Positions 16,786 through 24,979 of a stretch of DNA of 64,000 nt are shown here, in pieces. The position numbers and the translations under genes are program-made. Position 1 is the first letter of the stretch. Every line of letters begins with the position of its first letter. Source of the stretch: Nocardioides sp. QY071 (GTDB lineage: Bacteria; Actinomycetota; Actinomycetes; Propionibacteriales; Nocardioidaceae); assembly GCF_029961765.1 (NCBI RefSeq), contig NZ_CP124681.1:1798001-1862000 (forward strand), given 5' to 3'. The notes beneath the pieces were generated by a model. It made no database searches, was not told the origin of the DNA, and saw nothing but the letters and a program-made list of their open reading frames with translations.

Positions 16786-18384
16786 ATGTCCATCCCAGTC
16801 CCGGGACTGCGTCGTACCGCAGCCGTCGTGGTGGCCGCGTCGCTGCTCGTGAGCGGCTGCGCCTCGCAGGAGGAGAAGAAGCCACGCGGTCAGGGCAAGG
16901 CCCTCGCCGAGGGCTTCCGCAACGTCGACGATGCCGGTGAGCCGGTCGACGGCGGCACCCTGACGTACGGCGCCTACACCGAGCCGACCTCGCTCGACCC
17001 GACCGTGACCATCGCCGCCGCGACCACGGGCGGCATCGAGATGGCGAACATCTATGACACGCTCCTGAACTTCGACCCGGACGAGCAGGAGTTCGTGCCG
17101 CGCCTGGCGAAGTCGATCGAGCACGACGCCGACTACACGACCTGGACCCTCACCCTGCGCGACGGGGTCACCTTCTCCGACGGCACCCCGCTCGACGCCG
17201 CGGCCGTGGTCTGGAGCCAGCAGCGGTACGCCACCGCGAAGGCGCCCGAGACCGCGCTGTGGGCCGGCAACGTCACCTCGGCCACCGCCACCGACGCGCA
17301 CACCGTCACCTACGAGCTGGCGCGCCCGTGGCCGCTGTTCCCGGGCATCCTCAGCACCGGGCCCGGCATGGTCGTGGCCAAGTCGTCGGTGGGGGCCGAC
17401 GGCAGCTTCACGCCCGTCGGCGCCGGCCCGTTCACGCTCGGCGAGTGGAAGCACGGCGAGTCCCTCGAGCTCGAGGCCCGCGACGACTACTGGGACGGTG
17501 CCCCCCGCCTCGACAGCGTGAAGATGGCCTTCCTCGGCGACCAGCGCACCAGCCTGGACTCGCTGGAGGGTGGCGACATCGACGCGGCCCTGGTCCGCGA
17601 CCCCGACCTCGTCGACGAGGTGCTGGACAAGAAGCTGCCCGCATACGTCAACATGCGTGCTGCCAGCAACGTCGCCATCATCAACGCCTCCGAGGGCGCC
17701 GCCGGCCACGACGTCCGGGTCCGCAGGGCGATCGCCCTGGCGATCGACCCCGAGCTGATGCGGGAGCGGATGTTCGGCGGCACCGGCATCGCGTCCTCCG
17801 ACCTGTTCCCCGACTATTCCGTGTGGCACACCGACGCGGCCGGGCTCGCGCCCGACCGCGCGGAGGCGACGAAGCTCGTCGAGGAGGCCAAGGCGGACGG
17901 CTGGGACGGCGTGATCAGGTACGTCGACGGGACCGACCCCGCGTCGCGGGCCGCCACCCAGGCGGTCAAGGCGTCGCTCGAGGCGGTCGGGATGACCCTC
18001 GACCCGAAGCCGGCGCGCACCATCTCCGAGCAGATCACCCGGATCGCCGTGGAGCGTGACTACGACCTGGCCGGCTGGAGCATCAACTTCGTCGAGGCCG
18101 ACCCGTTCGCCCGGATGTACGCGACCATGCACAGCGGTGGCACCCAGACCTACGGGATGTACACCAGCCCGGCCATGGACGAGCACATCGCCGCCTTCCA
18201 GGCCGCCACCACGAAGGACGACCAGCTGAAGGCGATCACCGCCCTCCAGGAGCAGGTCAACGAGGACGTCCCGTTCGTCACCTTCGGGCCGTTCTCCGAG
18301 CTGAGCGTGTGGACCACGAAGGTCCACGGCATCACCGGCGGCGCGAACTCGATGATCCTGCTCGACGACGCGTGGGTCGACTGA
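16786..18384 (+). CDS. Family-5 ABC solute-binding lipoprotein
   Basis: A 532-residue extracytoplasmic binding protein. The signal peptide ends in a lipobox LVSGC with C25 as the lipidated residue, then a SBP_bac_5 domain begins at GGTLTYGAYTEPTSLDP and continues to ITGGANSMILLDDAW. Proteins of this family bind peptides, nickel or hydrophobic compounds. AAGGAG precedes the ATG, 34 nt after the CoA ligase, so it can be cotranscribed. No permease or ATPase gene is near. Uptake of the pathway substrate is a plausible but unproved role. A paralogue lies at 21887-23506. Confidence 0.85.
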   Translation: MSIPVPGLRRTAAVVVAASLLVSGCASQEEKKPRGQGKALAEGFRNVDDAGEPVDGGTLTYGAYTEPTSLDPTVTIAAATTGGIEMANIYDTLLNFDPDEQEFVPRLAKSIEHDADYTTWTLTLRDGVTFSDGTPLDAAAVVWSQQRYATAKAPETALWAGNVTSATATDAHTVTYELARPWPLFPGILSTGPGMVVAKSSVGADGSFTPVGAGPFTLGEWKHGESLELEARDDYWDGAPRLDSVKMAFLGDQRTSLDSLEGGDIDAALVRDPDLVDEVLDKKLPAYVNMRAASNVAIINASEGAAGHDVRVRRAIALAIDPELMRERMFGGTGIASSDLFPDYSVWHTDAAGLAPDRAEATKLVEEAKADGWDGVIRYVDGTDPASRAATQAVKASLEAVGMTLDPKPARTISEQITRIAVERDYDLAGWSINFVEADPFARMYATMHSGGTQTYGMYTSPAMDEHIAAFQAATTKDDQLKAITALQEQVNEDVPFVTFGPFSELSVWTTKVHGITGGANSMILLDDAWVD

Positions 18385-19772
18385 CCGCCCCCAGCGATGC
18401 CCGGGAGAGCCGCTGGATGCTCCCGGGCATCCTGCTGGTCACGACCGTCACCGGCGTCGTGGGCAGCCTCGGCACCCCGCTGGTCACGGGCATCGCCCGC
18501 ACCGAGGGCGTCTCGCTGGTCACCGCCCAGTGGGCGATCACCGCCACCCTGGTGACCGCAGCCGTGGTGTGCCCGGTCGTCGGGCGGCTCGGTGCCGGGC
18601 GTCGCCGGCGGCCGGCGCTGCTCGGCTGCCTCGTGCTCGTCGTGGTGGGCACCGCGCTCGGCGCGCTCCCGCTCGGGTTCGTCCCGCTGCTGGCCGGCCG
18701 GATCCTGCAGGGCCTCGCGTTCGCGATCGTGCCGCTGGCGTTCTCGATCGCCCGCAGCGAGCTGCCCGAGGAGAAGGTCCGCGGCGCGGTGGCGGCGATC
18801 TCGGTCGCCAACGTCACCGCTGCCGGGCTCGGCTTCCCGGTCACCGCGTTCGTCGCGACCCTCGCCGGCACGAAGGGCGCCTTCGGCTGGGCGAGCGCAC
18901 TGGCCGCCGCCGCGCTGGTCGTCGCGCTGGTCGTCGTACCGGACAGCGACGAGGAGGCACCGCGCGGCGTCGACTGGCTCGGTGCGGTGCTCCTGAGCGC
19001 CGCCACCGCCGCGGTGCTGTTCGCCGTCACGCAGGCGAAGGCGTGGGGGACCACCTCGCCGTTGACGCTGGGGCTGCTCGGCGGCGGCCTGCTGGCGTAC
19101 CTCGCCTGCGGCTGGTGGCTGCTGCGCGCCGAGCGGCCGCTGGTGGACCTGCGGGTGGCGGTGCGTCCCGGCGTGCTGGTCGCCAACGTGTGCGGGCTGC
19201 TCGCCGCACTCGGCATGTTCGTGCTGCTGTCGCTGTCGATGATCCTCGTGCAGACCACCGGCGAGCACGGCTACGGGCTCGGCCGTTCGGTCGCTGTGGC
19301 CGGCCTGATGCTGACGCCGTACGCCGTCACCAGCGTGCTCGGCTCCCGGATCGCCCTGTGGCTGGGGAGGTTCGTGGCGTCCGACGTGCTGCTCGCCTGC
19401 GGCTGCTTGCTGTTCGCCGCCGCCAACCTCGCGCTCGCCCTCGGGCACGACGCGCTGTGGAAAGTCACCCTCGCCGTCGTGATCGGCGGCTTCGGCAGCG
19501 GGATGACGTTCAACTCGATGCCGTGGCTGATGGTGCGCTTCGTGCCGCCGGCGGAGACCGGGAGCGCGCTGAGCTTCAACCTGGTCCTGCGCTTCCTCGG
19601 CATGTCCACCGGGAGCGCGCTGGCACTGGCCGTGCTCGCCGGGTTCGCCGACAGCGGGCGACAGACGAGCGAGTCCGGCTTCGTCGCCGGCGGCCTGGCG
19701 GGAGCAGGCCTCTCGCTGCGCCCGCTCGGCTACTGGCTGTCGGGCTCGCCCTGCAGCTGCTCGCCGCCCTGA
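18372..19772 (+). CDS. MFS transporter with an apparent C-terminal frameshift
   Basis: A multi-helix DHA2/EmrB-type MFS protein: LPGILLVTTVTGVVGSLGTP (helix 1), the ARSELPEEKVRGA loop and RFLGMSTGSALALAVLAG near the end. The frame ends at 19772 with a non-membrane sequence (LRPLGYWLSGSPCSCSPP), so the last helix is missing. The missing helix, VGLALQLLAALTCLVLG, is encoded one base earlier in the -1 frame and runs to a TGA at 19874-19876 that interlocks with the next ATG. This looks like a 1-bp deletion between about 19,690 and 19,735, or a sequencing error. Start uncertain: GTG 18372 (overlaps the lipoprotein gene) or ATG 18417. Confidence 0.72.
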   Translation: MGRLTAPSDARESRWMLPGILLVTTVTGVVGSLGTPLVTGIARTEGVSLVTAQWAITATLVTAAVVCPVVGRLGAGRRRRPALLGCLVLVVVGTALGALPLGFVPLLAGRILQGLAFAIVPLAFSIARSELPEEKVRGAVAAISVANVTAAGLGFPVTAFVATLAGTKGAFGWASALAAAALVVALVVVPDSDEEAPRGVDWLGAVLLSAATAAVLFAVTQAKAWGTTSPLTLGLLGGGLLAYLACGWWLLRAERPLVDLRVAVRPGVLVANVCGLLAALGMFVLLSLSMILVQTTGEHGYGLGRSVAVAGLMLTPYAVTSVLGSRIALWLGRFVASDVLLACGCLLFAAANLALALGHDALWKVTLAVVIGGFGSGMTFNSMPWLMVRFVPPAETGSALSFNLVLRFLGMSTGSALALAVLAGFADSGRQTSESGFVAGGLAGAGLSLRPLGYWLSGSPCSCSPP

Positions 19773-19876
19773 CCTGCCTGGTCCTGGGGCGGACCCGGCA
19801 GGTCGACCCCGAGCGATCCGAGAGACCCGAGACAATCGAGATGCCGACGCGACCGTCGGCCGAGGAGAGAGTGTGA
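19733..19876 (+). other. Displaced C-terminal coding segment of the MFS gene
   Basis: In the frame offset from the MFS frame, codons from about 19733 read a hydrophobic helix (LAVGLALQLLAALTCLVLG) followed by a charged tail, GRTRQVDPERSERPETIE and then MPTRPSAEERV. The stop TGA shares its A with the ATG of the CoA ligase at 19876, the operon-style junction expected for the true gene end. Confidence 0.65.
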
Positions 19877-21525
19877 TGGAGACCTTCGCGCAGATCGTGG
19901 CGAGCCGGGCCGGCGACGACAAAACGGGCCTGATCTTCGAGGACCGGCAGTGGACCTGGGACGAGGTGGTCGGCGAGGGAGCCGTGCGTGCCGCGGCGCT
20001 CCGGGCCGCCGTACCGACCCCCGAGGGGCGTCAGGTCCACGTCGGGGTGCTGCTCGAGAACGTGCCCGACTACGTCTTCTGGATCGCCGCGGCCTCGCTC
20101 GCCGACGCCGTCGTGGTCGGCCTCAACGCCAGCCGCAGCGGCCCGGAGATCGCCCAGGACGCCCGGCACGCCGACGTCGACCTCGTGGTGACCGAAGGCC
20201 GGCTGCGGCACCTCGCGTCCGACCTCGAGGGCCTGCGGGTGCTCGACGTCGACGACAGTGCGTACGACGAGTGGCTGGCGCCGTACCGCGGCGCACCGGT
20301 GCCCGACACCGCGGAGGTGCCCGGACCGGACCACCTCGCGATGCTGCTGTTCAGCTCCGGCTCGACCGGCGCCCCCAAGGCGGTCGTGGTGGGCCAGGGC
20401 CGGCTCGGCCGGCTCACCGAGGCGATCGTCGGCCGGGTCCGGATGCGCCGCGACTCGGTCACCTACCTGTGCATGCCGCTGTTCCACGGCAACGCCGTCA
20501 TGATGAACCTCGCTCCCGCGATGGCCACCGGCGCCACGGTGACGATGACCCGCAAGTTCTCCGCGAGCGCGTTCGCCGACGACATTCACCGCCACGGCGC
20601 GACCTACGTCAACTACGTCGGCCGGGCGCTGTCCTACGTCCTGACCCGCCCCGAGGACCCGCGCGACCGCACCAGCACCCTGGAGCTGGCGTTCGGCACC
20701 GAGGCCTCCGAAGCCGATGTCGCCCGGTTCACCGAGCGTTTCGGCTGCGAGGTGATGGAGGGCTACGGCCTCAGTGAGGGCGTCTTCCGGATCAACCGCA
20801 CGCCCGACACCCCCGTCGGCTCGCTCGGCCTGCCCGCCGGCGACGTCGACGTCCGGGTCCTCGACGAGGACACCGGGCAGGAGTGCCCCCGCGCGCGGTT
20901 CGACGCGCAGGGCCGCCTGGTCGACGGCGGCGCCGTCGGGCAGATGGTCGCCGTCGGCATGGCCGGTTCTTTCGAGGGCTACTACAAGAACCCGGGCGCG
21001 ATGGCCGACCGGGTGCGCGGCGACGACTTCTGGTCCGGCGACCTCGCCTACCGCGACGAGGCGGGGTTCTTCTACTTCGCCGGCCGCTCCTCGGACTGGC
21101 TGCGCGTCGACAGCGAGAACTTCTCCGCCGCGCCGGTCGAGCGGGTCGTCCAGCGGCTGCCGTGGATCGCGGCCGCACCGGTGTTCGCCGTACCGGACCC
21201 GCGCACCGGCGACAGCGTCATGGTCGCCGTCGACCTCGAGCCCGGCGCCACCTTCGACCCCGTCGCGTTCGGGGAGCACCTCGCCGCCCAGCCGGACTTC
21301 GGCGCCAAGTGGTGGCCGGCGTACGTGCGTGTCGTCGACCGGATGCCGCTCACCGGGAGCGGCAAGATCGACAAGGCCCCGCTGCGCCGCGCGGCGTGGA
21401 ACACCACCGATCCGGTGTGGGTGCGGGTGGGCCGGACCGCGCAGTTCCGGCTCCTCGACGACGACGGACGCGACGCCATCGAGAAGGAGTTCGTCGAGCA
21501 GGGACGCCAGGCGCTGCTGCCCTGA
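19876..21525 (+). CDS. Acyl-CoA synthetase, FadD17/FadD19-like
   Basis: A 549-residue AMP-forming ligase with LLFSSGSTGAPKAVVV (P-loop), MEGYGLSEG, FWSGDLAYRDEAGFFYFAGR and SGKIDKAPLRR with the catalytic lysine. The W-D-WLRVDSENFSAAPVE block is typical of the FATP/very-long-chain group that includes FadD17 and FadD19, enzymes linked to sterol side-chain activation. GAGGAGAG lies just upstream of ATG 19876, which overlaps the stop of the shifted MFS frame. The terminal extension after SGK (about 50 residues) is also family-like. It may activate longer side chains than the ligase at 15123; substrate is inferred. Confidence 0.82.
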   Translation: METFAQIVASRAGDDKTGLIFEDRQWTWDEVVGEGAVRAAALRAAVPTPEGRQVHVGVLLENVPDYVFWIAAASLADAVVVGLNASRSGPEIAQDARHADVDLVVTEGRLRHLASDLEGLRVLDVDDSAYDEWLAPYRGAPVPDTAEVPGPDHLAMLLFSSGSTGAPKAVVVGQGRLGRLTEAIVGRVRMRRDSVTYLCMPLFHGNAVMMNLAPAMATGATVTMTRKFSASAFADDIHRHGATYVNYVGRALSYVLTRPEDPRDRTSTLELAFGTEASEADVARFTERFGCEVMEGYGLSEGVFRINRTPDTPVGSLGLPAGDVDVRVLDEDTGQECPRARFDAQGRLVDGGAVGQMVAVGMAGSFEGYYKNPGAMADRVRGDDFWSGDLAYRDEAGFFYFAGRSSDWLRVDSENFSAAPVERVVQRLPWIAAAPVFAVPDPRTGDSVMVAVDLEPGATFDPVAFGEHLAAQPDFGAKWWPAYVRVVDRMPLTGSGKIDKAPLRRAAWNTTDPVWVRVGRTAQFRLLDDDGRDAIEKEFVEQGRQALLP

Positions 21526-21592
21526 GGTGGTCGAGGAGGTCGCGCAGCGACTCCGGTGGTCGAGGAGGTCGCGCAGCGACCGTCTCGAGACC
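21526..21592. repeat. REP-like element: truncated plus complete copy in tandem
   Basis: GGTGGTCGAGGAGGTCGCGC begins at 21526 and again at 21555; each copy shares 26 identical bases including the following AGCGAC. The second copy continues to CGTCTCGAGACC, making an imperfect palindrome from GGTGGTCGAG to CTCGAGACC. It abuts the stop codon of the CoA ligase. Related copies are at 21641, 55551 and 57420. The whole gap 21526-21886 (361 bp) holds only these repeats and the leader of the next lipoprotein gene; I see no gene in it. Confidence 0.7.
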
Positions 21593-21640
21593 CCCTGCTG
21601 TGCTCTCGCCGACTGTCGACGGTCAGTTCCGGTAGCACCT

Positions 21641-21720
21641 CGCGGGGTCTCGTGACGCGCCGCGATCTCGCTTGCTTCGCGGCGCGAGCTCGCCGGCGCT
21701 CCTCGACCTCCTCGCTGACC
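21641..21720. repeat. Inverted, diverged REP-like element
   Basis: GCGGGGTCTCGTGACGC at 21642-21658 is the exact reverse complement of 17 bases of the element at 55551-55590, and CCTCGACCTCCTC near 21702 is the reverse complement of the GAGGAGGTCGAGG-type arm. Between them CGCCGCGATCTCG and CGCGGCGCGAG can form a stem. It therefore looks like an opposite-facing, degraded member of the family beside the copy at 21526. Confidence 0.5.
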
Positions 21721-21886
21721 AGCGTCCGTCCTCGTACCTCGGACGGGCGCTGCGCTCGGATGCCCGCTGAGTGGGAATCGCGCCGACTCGTCGGGCGGGC
21801 GTCTTCCTAGTGTGACGCCACGCACAGGCCACCGGGGGCCTGCAGGCGCCCGACAGCCCCAGTACGAGACCCACCTGGAGTGAACA

Positions 21887-23506
21887 GTGAAGACACGCAT
21901 TTCCGTGCGCACGCGGATGGCCGCGGCCCTGTGTGCGACCGCTCTCGCCGCCACGGCCTGCGCCAGCAGCGACGACGGGGACAAGGACTCCTCCGGCGCC
22001 AGGACGTCGCCTCAGGACCTGTACAAGGACGGCCTCGTCAACCCGGAGAAGGACCCGGGGGAGCCCGTCGACGGTGGGACCCTGCGGATGGCGGAGTACT
22101 CCGAGGCGGTCGTCCTCGACCCCACGAAGACCTACCCGACCGGCTCGACCGGCCTCAACGTGATGGCGTCGATCTACGACACCCTGATGCGCTACAACCC
22201 CGAGACCAAGGGCTACGACCCGCAGCTGGCCGAGTCGCTCGCCAGCGACGACAACATCACCTGGACGCTCACTCTGCGCGACGGCGTGAAGTTCACCGAC
22301 GGCACCGCCCTCGACGCCGACGCCGTCGTGGCCAGCATCCAGCGCTTCATCACCAACCGGGGCCTGCATGGCCAGATCCTGGGCGCCAACCTGAAGTCGA
22401 TGGTCGCGACCGACAAGTCGACGGTCACCTTCACCTTCAACGGGGCATGGGCGCGCTTCCCCAGCCTGCTCGCGGCCGGGCCCGGCCTGATCCTGGCCCC
22501 CGCGGCGTACGCCGACCCGGCGAGCTTCAAGCCGATCGGTGCCGGTCCGTTCGTGCTGGAGAGCCAGGCGCCGGGCGAGAAGACCGTGGTGAAGGCCAAC
22601 GAGGACTACTTCGGCGGGCGCCCGCACCTCGACAAGATCGAGTTCCTGCAGCTCGGCCCCGACCAGACCAAGCTGGAGTCCCTCGAGGCCGGTGAGGTCG
22701 ACGCGGTCTACGTGTCGAGCGAGAAGGTCGTCAAGGACCTGGTCGCCAAGGGCTACGCCGGCAACATGAGCGCCGTCAGCGGTGTGCCGACCATCAACTT
22801 CAACCACCGCGAGGGCACGGCCACCGCCGACGTCCGGGTGCGCCAGGCGGTCGAGCTGGCCTTCGACGCCAACACTTTCCTCGAGCGCACCACCGGCAGC
22901 GACGTGCTCGCCGACCGTGGCCTGATGGGCGCCACGTCGATCTGGAAGACCGGCGTCGAGCCGGTCGAGACGGACCCGGCCGCGGCGAAGAAGCTGGTCG
23001 AGGAGGCCAAGGCCGACGGCTTCGACGGCAAGCTCCACTACGTCGGCCTCAGTGACGCCACGTCCAAGTCCGGCGCCGTGGCCATCAAGGCGATGCTCGA
23101 CGCGGTCGGCTTCGACGTCCAGCTCGACCTGGTCTCCGCCGTGGGCGACGTCGTCAAGAAGGTGTACGTCGACGGCGACTTCGATCTCGCCCGCGGGTCC
23201 AACAGCATCCCGGACTCCGACCCGTACGCCGCCCTCGACACCGCGATGGACAGCACCTCGGGCGCCAACCCGGGCCGCTACGCCAGCCCGGAGATGGACG
23301 GCCTGCTCGCCGAGCTGCGCGCCGCCGACGGCCCCGAGGAGGGTGGCGCCACGCTCGCGAAGATCGAGGAGCTGTGGAAGAAGGACGCGGTCTACCTCAA
23401 CGTCGGCTTCGGCGGCTTCCTCGAGGCGTGGAACGACAACGTGCACGGCATCACGCCCACCACGCAGACCGCGGTGCTGTTCGACGACGCGTGGCTCAGC
23501 AAGTGA
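21887..23506 (+). CDS. Family-5 ABC solute-binding lipoprotein
   Basis: A 539-residue paralogue of the 16786-18384 protein. The signal peptide ends with AATAC, C25 being the lipidation site, followed by a serine/aspartate-rich linker (SSDDGDKDSSG) and the SBP_bac_5 domain from GGTLRMAEYSEAVVLDP to PTTQTAVLFDDAWLS. GGAG lies 7 nt before the GTG start. It has its own upstream region of about 360 bp with repeats and a strong hairpin after it, so it is probably transcribed independently of the main operon. No ABC permease or ATPase is present nearby. Ligand unknown. Confidence 0.85.
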   Translation: MKTRISVRTRMAAALCATALAATACASSDDGDKDSSGARTSPQDLYKDGLVNPEKDPGEPVDGGTLRMAEYSEAVVLDPTKTYPTGSTGLNVMASIYDTLMRYNPETKGYDPQLAESLASDDNITWTLTLRDGVKFTDGTALDADAVVASIQRFITNRGLHGQILGANLKSMVATDKSTVTFTFNGAWARFPSLLAAGPGLILAPAAYADPASFKPIGAGPFVLESQAPGEKTVVKANEDYFGGRPHLDKIEFLQLGPDQTKLESLEAGEVDAVYVSSEKVVKDLVAKGYAGNMSAVSGVPTINFNHREGTATADVRVRQAVELAFDANTFLERTTGSDVLADRGLMGATSIWKTGVEPVETDPAAAKKLVEEAKADGFDGKLHYVGLSDATSKSGAVAIKAMLDAVGFDVQLDLVSAVGDVVKKVYVDGDFDLARGSNSIPDSDPYAALDTAMDSTSGANPGRYASPEMDGLLAELRAADGPEEGGATLAKIEELWKKDAVYLNVGFGGFLEAWNDNVHGITPTTQTAVLFDDAWLSK

Positions 23507-23537
23507 GCTGACCCAGCCTCACCCCCAGCCTGACCCA

Positions 23538-23575
23538 GCCGGTGCCCTGGCCGCTCGCGCGACCGGGGCACCGGC
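23538..23575 (+). terminator. Hairpin terminator after the lipoprotein gene
   Basis: GCCGGTGCCCTGG (23538-23550) pairs with CCGGGGCACCGGC (23563-23575) with one mismatch, over a 12-nt loop; GTTCT follows. It lies 32 nt after the stop at 23506 and before the SnoaL-like gene. Confidence 0.6.
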
Positions 23576-23598
23576 GTTCTCATCGAGAGGAACCCACC

Positions 23599-24006
23599 AT
23601 GGACGACCGCGCAGCACTGATCGAGCGCCTCGCCGAGATCGCCGCCGCCATCGACGGGCGCGACTGGGAGACCGTGTCCGGCGCGTTCACCGCCGACGCC
23701 CACGGCTACGGCAAGGACGGCGGTCCCGTCGCCATCGTCGCGCAGATGCGCGCCCACCTCGACGGCGTCGGCCCGACCCAGCACCTGCTCGGCAACCACC
23801 GCGTCGAGGTCGACGGCGACCGGGCCCGCACCCTCACCTACGCACGCGTCCACCACGTCGGCGCCGGCCCGATGGAGGGCTCCTTCTACGAGTGCATGGG
23901 CGAGTACGACGACCGCTGGGTCCGCGACGGCGAGCGCTGGCTGCTCGCCCGGCGCACCTTCACGATCCGGATCGGCCTCGGCGACTTCGCCGTGCTGCGC
24001 GGCTGA
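23599..24006 (+). CDS. SnoaL/NTF2-fold protein
   Basis: The 135-residue product has the SnoaL-like pattern: IERLAEIAAAIDGRDWETV at the N-terminus, FTADAHGYGKDGGP and a final strand pair YDDRWVRDGERWLLARRTFTIR. Members can be isomerases, cyclases or dehydratases; the active-site identity cannot be told from these motifs. ATG 23599 has GAGAGG 8 nt upstream. It is convergent with the LysR gene, the stops being 4 nt apart. It may belong to the catabolic region to its left. Confidence 0.75.
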   Translation: MDDRAALIERLAEIAAAIDGRDWETVSGAFTADAHGYGKDGGPVAIVAQMRAHLDGVGPTQHLLGNHRVEVDGDRARTLTYARVHHVGAGPMEGSFYECMGEYDDRWVRDGERWLLARRTFTIRIGLGDFAVLRG

Positions 24007-24009
24007 GGC

Positions 24010-24915
24010 TCAGCCGCCCGATGGCCGCACTCCGTCGAACGCCGCGAGCACCGCGCGCACCGCGGGGGAGTCGGCCATCGTGCGCCGGTGCAGGGCGTCG
24101 ACGAGGCGCACCGGCTCCGGATCGGCCACCGGTACGGCGACCAGGTCCTCGCCGAGCGCCGCCCGCCCCATCCGCGGCACCAGTGCGACGCCGAGCCCGG
24201 CCCGCACGAGGGCGAGGTGGGACTCGAACTCCGCGGACACGTGGGCGATGCGTGGCGGACGTCCGGTGCCGTCGTACATCCGCGAGAGCCACTGACGGCA
24301 GATCGTGCCCTCGGGCGTGGCGATCCAGCCGATGTCCACGAGATCGTGCGGCGTCACCGTGCGCCGGGTCGCGAGCGGGTCGTCGCGGTGCACGATCAGG
24401 TCGGCCACGTCGCCGTGGAGAGGCGTGGCGAGGACGTGGTCGGGTACGGCGAGCGCCACCCCGCCCCACCGGTGCACGATCCCGAGCTCGACCTGGCCGC
24501 TGGCGACCAGCTCGACGACGTCCCACGGCTCGGCCTCGCGAAGGGTGAGCGTCAGGCCGGGGTGGGCGTCGCGCAGGCTGCGGGCGATCGGCGCGACCAG
24601 GCCGCGCATCGCCGTGGAGAAGGCGGCCAGCCGGATCCGGCCGGCGACCACACCGGCCCGCTCCTGCAGCGAGGCCTCGAGCTGCTCGAGGTCGGCGAGG
24701 ACCTGCTCGCCGGCGTCGACGAGGTGCTGGCCGTGGCTGGTGAGCATCACCCCGCGGCCGACCCGCTCGAGCAGCGGGACGCCGGTCTGCTTCTCCAGCC
24801 GCTTGACCTGCTGGGAGATGGCGCTGGGGGTGTACCCGGTCGCCGCGGCCGCCCCGACCACCGAGCCGTGGGTGGCCACGGCGCGGAGTCCGGCGAGCGC
24901 GTCCAGATCGATCAT
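24010..24915 (-). CDS. LysR-family transcriptional regulator
   Basis: A 301-residue LysR regulator: winged HTH at residues 1-60 (LAGLRAVATHGSVVGAAAATGYTPSAISQQVKRLEKQTG) and a C-terminal periplasmic-binding-like sensor domain (from about 90, IRLAAFSTAMRG). It is divergent from the EamA transporter with 64 nt between starts, the usual arrangement in which LysR controls its divergent neighbour. TAGCGT lies 6 nt before its ATG on the minus strand. Effector unknown. Confidence 0.88.
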   Translation of the reverse strand: MIDLDALAGLRAVATHGSVVGAAAATGYTPSAISQQVKRLEKQTGVPLLERVGRGVMLTSHGQHLVDAGEQVLADLEQLEASLQERAGVVAGRIRLAAFSTAMRGLVAPIARSLRDAHPGLTLTLREAEPWDVVELVASGQVELGIVHRWGGVALAVPDHVLATPLHGDVADLIVHRDDPLATRRTVTPHDLVDIGWIATPEGTICRQWLSRMYDGTGRPPRIAHVSAEFESHLALVRAGLGVALVPRMGRAALGEDLVAVPVADPEPVRLVDALHRRTMADSPAVRAVLAAFDGVRPSGG

Positions 24916-24921
24916 GCAGGA

Positions 24922-24927
24922 ACGCTA
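24922..24927 (-). promoter_or_regulatory. -10 box of a leaderless promoter for the LysR gene
   Basis: TAGCGT on the minus strand, 6 nt before the ATG at 24915. Confidence 0.4.
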
Positions 24928-24979
24928 CATCGTCTGCGCCAGATCTGTTTGCTGGTGCTTCAAGGTCGCGGGCGGGACG

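Noticed and set aside
1..18384. Polyketide or antibiotic gene cluster (ligase, SDRs, SnoaL-like proteins, thiolases)
   Set aside because: There are no KS/ACP modules. The acyl-CoA dehydrogenases, MaoC/DUF35/Ltp2 set and KstR2-type operator point to catabolism.
21526..21592. Possible CRISPR array from the repeated 26-mers
   Set aside because: Only two copies 29 bp apart with no real spacers and no cas genes. Related dispersed copies elsewhere show it is a palindromic repeat element.
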